Of a stretch of 5,537 nucleotides of DNA, positions 1-5,537 are shown piece after piece. The notes beneath the pieces are model-generated. The model ran no database searches and was not told the origin of the DNA. It was given only the letters and a program-made list of their open reading frames with translations. The stretch is from DATGKK01 sp035294725. Lineage in GTDB: Bacteria; Actinomycetota; Acidimicrobiia; Acidimicrobiales; Bog-793. The stretch's first letter is position 1; the number at the start of each line of letters is the position of its first letter. The stretch spans positions 1 through 5,537 of the forward strand of contig DATGKK010000107.1 of assembly GCA_035294725.1 (NCBI GenBank). The letters are read 5' to 3'. A program made the translations under genes and the position numbers.

Positions 1-968
1 TCGTAGCGGAGCAGCTCCTCGACGGCCGCCCGGATGGCCGTGTCAGGGTGGTCGGCGAGGTCGCGGCGGAGGCGGGAGAGCTGGTCGGGATGGGTGAGGA
101 GGGCATAGAGGCCGTTCCCGATCAGGTTGGTGGTGGTCTCGAAGCCGGCCGCGAAGAGCAGGATGACGGTCGAGATGAGCTCACGCTCGGAGAGGCGGTC
201 GCTTCCCTCCTGGACGGCGATCAGCTGGCTCAGCAGGTCGTCTTGGGGCGCGGCGCGGCGGAGCGCGACGAGGTGGCGGAAGTACTCGTCGAGCTCCATC
301 TGGGCGGCGAGGCCGCGCTCCATCTCCTCGTCGGAGACGATCGGCTCGATGAGCGTGGAGGCGGCGCCGACGGCGGCTCGAAAGCGCGGCCAGTCGGACT
401 CGGGCACGCCGAGCATGTGCGAGATCACGTTGGCCGGGAGAGGGAAGGCGAGGACGTCCATCACGTTCGTGACCTCACCCGCGACGATCCTGTCGAGCAG
501 GCCGTCGACGAGCCTCACGATCTCGGGCCGGAGCCGCTCGACGGTGCGGGGGGTGAACGCCTTCGAGACAAGGGAGCGCAGCCGGGTGTGGTCCGGCGGG
601 TTGAGGAACAGCAGCGAGCGCCGGTCGTCCTCCATGAGCTCTTGGATCTTCGGGAAGATCTCGAGGTGACCGTAGGCCTGAGCGACCTGCTCGGAGCGGT
701 CGCCCTCCTCCTTGCCCAAGCGAGGGTCGCGCAGCACCCACTGGCACTCCTCGTACCGGGTGCAGACGATGAAGCCGAGGCTGCTCGCGTACACGGGCGC
801 CGCCTCGCGCAGGCGCCGGTAGCGGCCGTAGGGGTCCTTGCGTCCCTCGGGCGTTCCGATCACCTCGGCGAAGACGGCGTCGAGCTCGGGGTCCGCCGAC
901 GGCCACTGGTGTGCCGCCTCGCCAGGGCGGTGCCCGATGGTGCTGTCGCGCGCGGTGGTGTCAGTCAT
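1..968 (-). CDS. Cytochrome P450, bacterial class I type (3' end cut off by window edge)
   Basis: This is a soluble bacterial cytochrome P450, a heme monooxygenase that inserts one oxygen atom of O2 into a substrate using electrons from a reductase and ferredoxin. The visible 322 residues start MTDTTARDSTIGHRPGEAAH with no membrane anchor. Family marks in order: the helix C motif NPPDHTRLR around residue 127 (His and Arg contact heme propionates in this family), the I-helix oxygen-activation motif AGFETT at 274-279, and the K-helix ExxR as EELLR at 318-321, just before the edge. The heme-binding Cys loop and roughly the last 80-100 residues lie outside, so integrity cannot be judged. The ATG at 966-968 gives an N-terminus of normal length. 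No Shine-Dalgarno sits at good spacing (AAGG is 15 bases upstream), so translation may be leaderless. It is divergent from a ferredoxin reductase, a likely redox partner. The substrate and CYP family are not determinable here. Confidence 0.95.
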   Translation of the reverse strand, partial: MTDTTARDSTIGHRPGEAAHQWPSADPELDAVFAEVIGTPEGRKDPYGRYRRLREAAPVYASSLGFIVCTRYEECQWVLRDPRLGKEEGDRSEQVAQAYGHLEIFPKIQELMEDDRRSLLFLNPPDHTRLRSLVSKAFTPRTVERLRPEIVRLVDGLLDRIVAGEVTNVMDVLAFPLPANVISHMLGVPESDWPRFRAAVGAASTLIEPIVSDEEMERGLAAQMELDEYFRHLVALRRAAPQDDLLSQLIAVQEGSDRLSERELISTVILLFAAGFETTTNLIGNGLYALLTHPDQLSRLRRDLADHPDTAIRAAVEELLRY

Positions 969-1027
969 GGTGCAATCAGGCTACCTTCGCCCCGAGCGCG
1001 CAACGGGCGCAGGTGCGAGGTGGCTTG
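969..1027. promoter_or_regulatory. Divergent intergenic region with candidate promoters
   Basis: These 59 bases separate the start codons of two divergent genes, so both promoters should lie here or inside the opposite coding region. On the minus strand TAGCCT (983-978) fits the actinobacterial -10 pattern TAnnnT and ends nine bases before the P450 ATG, which would place transcription at or next to the start codon. On the plus strand TACCTT (982-987) fits the same pattern and would leave a leader of about 35 bases before the reductase GTG. No convincing -35 box was found for either, and no clear operator palindrome was seen. The motif is short and degenerate, so this is a weak prediction. Confidence 0.3.
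1017..1023 (+). promoter_or_regulatory. Ribosome binding site deciding the reductase start
   Basis: GAGGTGG precedes the GTG at 1028, with seven bases between GAGG and the start codon. This supports 1028 over the in-frame upstream codons reaching back to 911. Those would add about 39 residues before the Rossmann strand, a Cys/Arg-rich stretch antisense to the P450 start and unlike this enzyme family. Confidence 0.65.
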
Positions 1028-2224
1028 GTGAACCGGGTAGTGGTCGTCGGGGCCGGGCTGGCAGGGCTGCGCGCCTGCCAGGGGCTCCGCCAGCGCGGGT
1101 ACACCGGCGCCCTCACCCTCCTTGGCGACGAGCCCCATCCCCCCTACGACCGCCCGCCGCTGTCCAAGCAGTACCTGGCCGGCGAGTGGCCCCGCGAGCG
1201 CGTGCTGCTCGAACCCGACGAACGGCTCGTCGCGCTCGGGATCGAGCTCCGCCTCGGACCACAGCACCGTGCCGCCGCCCTCGATCTTGCCGGCCGCGTG
1301 CTCGGGCTCGACTCCGGTGAGGAGCTCTCCTTCGACGGGCTCGTCCTCGCGACCGGTGCACGTGCTCGCAGCCTTGCGGCCTTCGAGGGGCTGCGGGCGG
1401 GACACGTGCTGCGCAGCCTCGACGATGCCGCGGCGCTGCGCTCGGAGCTCGCGGGCGGCGACCGGCGGTTGCTCGTCGTCGGCGGTGGGTTCATCGGGAT
1501 GGAGGTCGCCGCCACCTCGAGGCGGCTTGGAGCCGAGGTCACCGTCGTCGAGCCCCTCCCGGCGCCGCTCGCGCGGGCCCTCGGTGCCGAGGTCGGCGCT
1601 GCGGCCGGTCTCCTCCACGAGCGCCACGGGGTCCGGCTCCTGCTCGGCACGGGGATCGCCGCCGCCTCGGAGCGCCCGGGAGGCGGCATCCACGCGGAGC
1701 TCACCGACGGCACGACGGTCGAGGTCGACCTCGCCGTCGTCGGGGTGGGCGCGGCGCCGAACGTCGAGTGGCTCGACGGCTCGGGCCTCGAGGTCGGGCC
1801 GGCCGGGGTGGCCTGCGACTCCTGCCTCCGGGCGGGCCCCGGCGTCGTGGTGGCGGGCGACCTCGCCCTCTGGAGGATGAAGGACGGCCGCCAGGTGCGG
1901 ATCGAGCACCGGACCAACGCGGCCGAGCAGGGCGACCACGCCGCCGCGGTCCTACTCGGCTCGACGGCGCCCTTCGAGACCGTCCCCTACGTCTGGTCCG
2001 ACCAGTACGACGTGAAGATCCAAGTCCTCGGGCTGCCGGAACCGGATGACGAGTGCCGCGTCGTCGCCGGCTCCCCTGGCGAGGGCCGGTTCGCCGCCGT
2101 CTACGGCCGGGCGGGTGTGGTGAGCGGGGCGGTCGGCTTCTCGATGCCGCGCCAGGTCATGCGCCTCCGCCCGCTGATCGCCGCAGGGGCACCCTACGAC
2201 GAGGCGATCGAGCTGCTCGCCTGA
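1028..2224 (+). CDS. FAD-dependent ferredoxin reductase, putidaredoxin reductase/BphA4 type
   Basis: This flavoprotein passes electrons from NAD(P)H through FAD to a small ferredoxin, which then serves an oxygenase such as a P450. It is 398 residues, normal for the family. Visible marks: FAD-binding GAGLAG at 8-13; the family signature PYDRPPLSK at 39-47; LATG at 107-110; a second Rossmann motif GGGFIGME at 152-159 for the nicotinamide cofactor; Glu at 175 at the end of the following strand, which favours NADH over NADPH; a second FAD contact AGD at 276-278; and the C-terminal domain with WSDQYD at 323-328. The GTG start follows a good ribosome binding site and leaves only seven residues before the first glycine motif. 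Position 295, in EHRTNA, is Arg where relatives usually have Trp (EHW). The gene is divergent from the P450, which suggests a shared chain, but no ferredoxin is present here. Its last 31 bases overlap the convergent transglutaminase gene. Confidence 0.93.
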   Translation: MNRVVVVGAGLAGLRACQGLRQRGYTGALTLLGDEPHPPYDRPPLSKQYLAGEWPRERVLLEPDERLVALGIELRLGPQHRAAALDLAGRVLGLDSGEELSFDGLVLATGARARSLAAFEGLRAGHVLRSLDDAAALRSELAGGDRRLLVVGGGFIGMEVAATSRRLGAEVTVVEPLPAPLARALGAEVGAAAGLLHERHGVRLLLGTGIAAASERPGGGIHAELTDGTTVEVDLAVVGVGAAPNVEWLDGSGLEVGPAGVACDSCLRAGPGVVVAGDLALWRMKDGRQVRIEHRTNAAEQGDHAAAVLLGSTAPFETVPYVWSDQYDVKIQVLGLPEPDDECRVVAGSPGEGRFAAVYGRAGVVSGAVGFSMPRQVMRLRPLIAAGAPYDEAIELLA

Positions 2225-4314
2225 GCCGGCGAGCCGGCGGCTCTCCGGCGGCGTCGCGCAGATCGCCGCAGCTCCGCGAACGCCCGTTCGGCGAGCTCGG
2301 CGTCGCCGTGCGACAACGGGCCTGCGGTCGGGGGAGCCGGGCCGTAGCAACGCTCCTCGAGCAGCTCGGCGAGGATCGCCGCGCTCGGCGCGCGGGCGCT
2401 TGTGGCGAGCCGTGCTCCGTACTCGGCTGCCGTCTCGGTCGGTTCCCGGGGGACGCCGGCCCGCCGGCCGAGGCGTTCGAGGCGCCATGCGGTCCGGCCG
2501 GCCCACGTCGGCGGCCGCCGCCGCCGACGCCGCTCCAGCTCGACGCTGGCGTACCCGACGGCCCCGACCGCTCCGGCGGAGCCGATCGGCGTCCAGGGGA
2601 GCTTCGCCAGGTGGTGCCACAGGTCGTGGAGGAGCACCGTGCCGGGATTGGCCGGGGCGAGGGGCACGTCGGCGGTGGGGTCGAAGCTCTGCCAGCCGGC
2701 ATCGGGGAAGTACACCTGCACCCACGCGTGCGCATCTCTCGCCTCGATCGCGTAGAGCCCGGAGAGCGGGTCGAAGGGACCTGGCACGTAGCCGACCGCC
2801 TCCCGTGCCGGGATGCCGAGGGTGCGCAGCATCACGGCGAGCGCCGTCGAGATCTGCTCGCAGTACCCCTGCCGGTTCCCGAACAGGAACTCGTCGACGG
2901 CGTCCTGTCCGGGCGCGAGCGGTGGGATCGCCGTCGAATAGCGGGTGTGACGGCCGATCCAGTGCTCGAGCGCCTCGACGATCGCCACCGTCGAGCGGGC
3001 GTGCGCCCTGCGGACGATGGAGCGGGCGAGCGCCTCGACCCGGGGGTAGGGATGGGGGAGCTGGAGCGCGTCGTGCACCTCGGGAAGAGCCCGCTCGGCC
3101 GCGGGGATGCTCCTCGGCTCTCTTGCGAGCTCGGCGGGCGTCTCCTCGTCGTCCTCGGAGACGACCGTGTAGACGGTGCCCGGGGTGATGGCCACGGTCG
3201 CCCGCAGCGAGCCGTCGTTGCCGACGACGAGGGTCCGAGAGGGGAAGTAGACCTGCGCCGGCTGCGAGGTGCCAAAGAGCAGGTTCGGGAGAGGCTGCTC
3301 GACGTAGAAGGTCTGGATGTCCGTGGTGTACGCGCCGTTGCCGGCACCCGGGATGTCGAACGGCGAGCCGCCGGTGAGCTTCGTCAGGCCGCGGTCGTGG
3401 CGGGACTGGGTCCAGCTCTGCCCGCTCCAGGTGTCGTAGGTCATCCCGAGGAAGTAGCCGGGCCGCTCCGCCCGCACCCGCATCACCACCGTGTCGCCGA
3501 GGGCGCCCCGCACGGCGGTGTCGAGCGGCCCGCCGAAGCCGAGGTAGCCGCCGACGCCGATGCGGCCCCCGGGCTTGGTCTCGCGCGCGGGAGCGGTCGG
3601 GTGGGCCCCCGAGCCGCTCACGAGACCGTCGCCGTTGATCGGCAGGTAGGACGTGAGCGACGACGGCAACGTGAGCCCTTGCACGGCGCGGGGCTGCGGC
3701 AGCACGACGAGAAGGCCGAGCGCGACGGCGAGCACGACGAGGAGCGAGCTCGCGAGCACGACGGGCGGCGCCAGGCGGCGCTCGCCCACCATCGAGTGCC
3801 ACGAGCACGACAGCCCGATGAGCGTGGCAGCGAGCCAGACGCCGACGTAGGCGACGAAGGTGCCCGAGGAAGCCTGGGCGCCGGCGATCGTGATGAGGGC
3901 GCCGCCGGCGGCGAGGGAGAAGAGCAGGTCCCTCCGGGCCGGGACGTCGAAGGCGTGGATCACCTGGACCCAGGTGAACAGTCCGGCGAGCGGGACCTCG
4001 ATCGAGCTCAGCTGGCCCGAGCCGGCAGCCCCGAAGATCTGGTTCACGAAGATCGCGAAGACGACGATGACGGCGAGCGCGAGGCCGGCCTTCAGCCACT
4101 GCCAGGGTCGGCGCCGGACGAGGTAGGAGAAGACCATGCCGGCGACGACGGCGGCTCCGGCGGCTCCGGCGACCAGTGCCGACAGCTCACCAACCGACTC
4201 GGCCGCGACGACGCCGGTGAGCACCGCCACCGTCGTTGCGAGCCGGAACAGGACCGAGTCGTCCGCAGGCGCGGGCGCGTTGGCCTGCCGGACCCGGTCG
4301 ATGAGCGAGCTCAC
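2194..4314 (-). CDS. TgpA-type membrane transglutaminase-like protein (DUF3488, transglutaminase core, DUF4129)
   Basis: This is a 706-residue membrane protein. In GTG-start numbering, about six or seven hydrophobic segments fill residues 22-206 (a DUF3488-like region). A large, probably extracytoplasmic part follows to about 570, then a weaker membrane segment at about 574-592, an Arg run at 594-601 fitting the cytoplasmic side, and a C-terminal DUF4129-like stretch at about 626-690 with ETAAEYGARLA. The transglutaminase/protease fold is marked by GYCEQ (Cys485), RDAHAWV (His529) and FDPT (Asp545), so the catalytic triad is intact. Whether family members crosslink, hydrolyse or cleave peptides is mostly unknown; a role at the cell envelope is inferred. 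The GTG at 4314 overlaps the DUF58 stop as GTGA and has GGAGGAG just upstream. An ATG at 4350 (718 residues) has no ribosome site. It is the last gene of the moxR-DUF58-tgpA block, and its 3' end overlaps the convergent reductase by 31 bases. Confidence 0.92.
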   Translation of the reverse strand: MSSLIDRVRQANAPAPADDSVLFRLATTVAVLTGVVAAESVGELSALVAGAAGAAVVAGMVFSYLVRRRPWQWLKAGLALAVIVVFAIFVNQIFGAAGSGQLSSIEVPLAGLFTWVQVIHAFDVPARRDLLFSLAAGGALITIAGAQASSGTFVAYVGVWLAATLIGLSCSWHSMVGERRLAPPVVLASSLLVVLAVALGLLVVLPQPRAVQGLTLPSSLTSYLPINGDGLVSGSGAHPTAPARETKPGGRIGVGGYLGFGGPLDTAVRGALGDTVVMRVRAERPGYFLGMTYDTWSGQSWTQSRHDRGLTKLTGGSPFDIPGAGNGAYTTDIQTFYVEQPLPNLLFGTSQPAQVYFPSRTLVVGNDGSLRATVAITPGTVYTVVSEDDEETPAELAREPRSIPAAERALPEVHDALQLPHPYPRVEALARSIVRRAHARSTVAIVEALEHWIGRHTRYSTAIPPLAPGQDAVDEFLFGNRQGYCEQISTALAVMLRTLGIPAREAVGYVPGPFDPLSGLYAIEARDAHAWVQVYFPDAGWQSFDPTADVPLAPANPGTVLLHDLWHHLAKLPWTPIGSAGAVGAVGYASVELERRRRRRPPTWAGRTAWRLERLGRRAGVPREPTETAAEYGARLATSARAPSAAILAELLEERCYGPAPPTAGPLSHGDAELAERAFAELRRSARRRRRAAGSPAQASSSIASS

Positions 4315-5285
4315 CGCTCCTCCGGCCGCTCGGGACCGAGGTCCGACCATGGATTGATGCCGGCGCGTGCGAGCCGCCGGCCCGCTTCGCCGAGGTCCTG
4401 GACCTGCCCCACCCGCGGCCGGTGCGCCTCGTTGGTCTCGAGCACGACGGCGCGGCGACTCTCGAGCGCCGCGCGGACGGCCGTCATCGCCTCCGACGCC
4501 CTCAGCTCCGCCTCATCCGGGTCGGGTGGGAGGTCGGCGACGATCCGGACGGGTGCGATGGAGCCGTCCTCGGCCTCGCGCACCATGAGCCCCCCGGTGT
4601 GCGCGCTCGCGCGCCAGTGGACCCTCCGGGGGCTGTCGCCGACGCGGTACTCCCGCACGCCCCGCAGCTCGCCCTGCTCGGTCCCTCGTCCTCCTCCGGT
4701 ATGCAGCTCCCCCCGGTCCTCACCGCTACGGGAGCCGCCAGGGCGGGTCTGCGAGGGTGCGAAGGAGGGAGCGATCACGACCGTGCGGGGGAGGCGGATC
4801 CGGCAGGTGCCGGACCACCAGACGAGCCCGAGCGGCGCCGCGCTCGCGACCCGGCAGCGCACGGCCGCGAGCTCGCCCCGACGGCCCGGCAGGAGCTCCA
4901 CCACCGCCGGCGTCCGGCTTCTCAGCTGGCAGGCCGTTCCGGCGGGCTGGAGCGGCACGAGGCGGCACGGCCGGCTCGCCACCACGGTGACGGCAAGCGG
5001 CTCGCCGGAGCGGGCTTCTCCCGGGCATTGCTCGACCACGAGCTCGACGCGCCGCAGCGAGAGGCGCGGCCCCACGATGCCAACCACGAGCAACCCGGCG
5101 ACAAGGGTGCCGATCGCCTGCACCCATTCCGAGCCGCTCGCGTGTGCGACGGCTCCCCACAGGGCGAGCAGCGCCAGCCCTCCGGTGAGGGTCCCGAGAA
5201 GCCGCTCGGGGCGCGGCCGCTCGGGGCGGGCGGCTCTCTCGAGGCCGGACGGCGGCGGGTACGCGGTCGTCCGGCGGCGGCTCAC
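4311..5285 (-). CDS. DUF58 domain-containing membrane protein, MoxR partner
   Basis: This 324-residue protein has a short basic N-terminus, two hydrophobic segments at about 29-49 and 54-73 that form a membrane hairpin, and then a soluble region. The DUF58 signature is clear at 211-240: REYRVGD, then RRVHWRASA, then GGLMVREAED. PLGLVWWSG at 151-159 matches the usual pre-domain segment. DUF58 proteins are typically encoded next to MoxR ATPases and are regarded as their partners or substrates; no enzymatic activity is established. The GTG start at 5285 overlaps the TGA of the MoxR gene (GTGA, four bases), and its own TGA overlaps the transglutaminase GTG in the same way, so it sits mid-operon. 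Only an AGG 16 bases upstream of its start is visible as a ribosome site, so translation likely depends on reinitiation after the MoxR gene. Length is at the compact end for the family, with no sign of truncation. Confidence 0.9.
   Translation of the reverse strand: MSRRRTTAYPPPSGLERAARPERPRPERLLGTLTGGLALLALWGAVAHASGSEWVQAIGTLVAGLLVVGIVGPRLSLRRVELVVEQCPGEARSGEPLAVTVVASRPCRLVPLQPAGTACQLRSRTPAVVELLPGRRGELAAVRCRVASAAPLGLVWWSGTCRIRLPRTVVIAPSFAPSQTRPGGSRSGEDRGELHTGGGRGTEQGELRGVREYRVGDSPRRVHWRASAHTGGLMVREAEDGSIAPVRIVADLPPDPDEAELRASEAMTAVRAALESRRAVVLETNEAHRPRVGQVQDLGEAGRRLARAGINPWSDLGPERPEER
4317..4323 (-). promoter_or_regulatory. Ribosome binding site for the transglutaminase-like gene, inside the DUF58 gene
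   Basis: GGAGGAG on the minus strand lies directly before the GTG at 4314, within the last codons of the DUF58 gene. Spacing is short (four bases after GGAGG), but the match is strong. Together with the GTGA overlap it supports coupled translation and the 4314 start over the ATG at 4350. Confidence 0.6.
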
Positions 5286-5537
5286 GGTCGCGGCGCCGGG
5301 ACCTGCTCGACGAGCCGGCGGACCACGCCGATCCCGGCTTCGATCGAGGCGCCGGCGCTGTCGATGCCGAGCCGGTGGCCGAGGGCGGCGGGGGCGACCC
5401 GCTTCACGTCGCCCGGGGTGACGTAGGCCCTCCCGTTCAGCACCGCCTCTGCGCGCGCGGCGGCAATGAGGGCGATCGCCGCCCGAGGGCTTGCTCCGAG
5501 ACGCACGTCGGGTGCGGAGCGCGAGGCTCTCACGATG
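5282..5537 (-). CDS. MoxR-family AAA+ ATPase, C-terminal fragment (5' end cut off by window edge)
   Basis: Only the last 84 residues are visible, so the Walker A and B motifs cannot be checked. The segment reads IVRASRSAPDVRLGASPRAA, followed by AARAEAVLNGRAYVTPGDVK and a GHRLGID stretch. This is the characteristic C-terminal lid of MoxR ATPases: GASPRA carries the sensor-2 arginine, and GR-x-YVTP-x-DVK and HRL are family landmarks. MoxR proteins use ATP to remodel or activate partner proteins. Here the partners are presumably the DUF58 and transglutaminase-like proteins encoded downstream. The reading frame is open to the window edge, so the GTG at 5533 is an internal valine and not a start. 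The gene ends with TGA at 5284-5282, overlapping the DUF58 start. Confidence 0.88.
   Translation of the reverse strand, partial: IVRASRSAPDVRLGASPRAAIALIAAARAEAVLNGRAYVTPGDVKRVAPAALGHRLGIDSAGASIEAGIGVVRRLVEQVPAPRP

Noticed and set aside
911..1027. Upstream extension of the reductase to 911.
   Set aside because: The added residues are antisense to the P450 N-terminus, are Cys/Arg-rich, and precede a Rossmann fold that normally begins within the first ten residues.
48..1031. A plus-strand open frame of 327 codons across the P450 gene.
   Set aside because: It is antisense to a P450 with helix C, I-helix and ExxR motifs all in one frame. The translated product shows no recognisable domain.
2223..2243. 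A tandem 8-base repeat (GAGCCGGC twice) followed by GGCTC, able to form a 5-base-pair hairpin just after the reductase stop; considered as a terminator.
   Set aside because: The stem is short, there is no T-tract on either strand, and it lies inside the coding sequence of the convergent gene. Such GC hairpins are common by chance at this composition.
1952..4099. A minus-strand open frame of 715 codons in another frame across the transglutaminase gene.
   Set aside because: The product is dominated by Arg, Ala and Pro without motifs, and the overlapping frame holds the complete catalytic triad and membrane segments. It is a GC-bias shadow.
4315..4350. The ATG at 4350 as start of the transglutaminase-like gene.
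   Set aside because: No ribosome binding site precedes it, and it would add 12 residues without features. The GTG at 4314 has GGAGGAG and the same GTGA overlap as the other junction.
2053..5421. A plus-strand open frame of 1122 codons antisense to the transglutaminase and DUF58 genes.
   Set aside because: Its product is Arg/Gly/Asp-rich low-complexity sequence with no family motif, while the minus strand over the same bases encodes two clear protein families. Long antisense frames are expected in very GC-rich DNA.
5531..5533. GTG at 5533 as a start for a small 83-residue protein.
   Set aside because: The frame stays open to the window edge and the sequence is the C-terminal lid of a MoxR ATPase, so this codon is internal.

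Overview
This is a very GC-rich window with GC-biased third codon positions, GTG starts, tight 4-base gene overlaps, and gene families that are common in Actinomycetota. A high-GC actinobacterium is the likely source. A finer placement, for example Acidimicrobiia, Thermoleophilia or a mycolic-acid group, cannot be supported from this sequence alone. No RNA gene, mobile element, CRISPR array or attachment site is visible, and no stretch over 300 bases lacks a gene.

Left part (1-2224): two divergent genes share a 59-base intergenic region. Leftward runs a bacterial class I cytochrome P450 of which 322 residues are visible; its heme-cysteine end lies outside the window. Rightward runs a complete 398-residue FAD/NADH-dependent ferredoxin reductase of the putidaredoxin reductase/BphA4 type. 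They look like two parts of one electron-transfer chain (NADH to reductase to ferredoxin to P450). The connecting ferredoxin is not in the window. The reductase has Arg where its family normally has Trp in an EHW-x-NA motif near the flavin.

Right part (2194-5537): three leftward genes form a compact operon in the order MoxR-family AAA+ ATPase (only its C-terminus is visible), DUF58 protein, and a TgpA-type membrane transglutaminase-like protein. Each junction is a GTGA stop/start overlap, which suggests translational coupling. This MoxR-DUF58-transglutaminase set is widespread. MoxR is thought to act as a chaperone-like ATPase on partner proteins, DUF58 is a membrane-anchored partner, and the transglutaminase-fold domain sits outside the membrane. 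The substrate is generally unknown.

The two blocks meet tail to tail: the reductase and transglutaminase coding sequences overlap by 31 bases on opposite strands. The window is mostly recognisable biology. I see no clear evidence of an undescribed system, and the points worth checking are modest.
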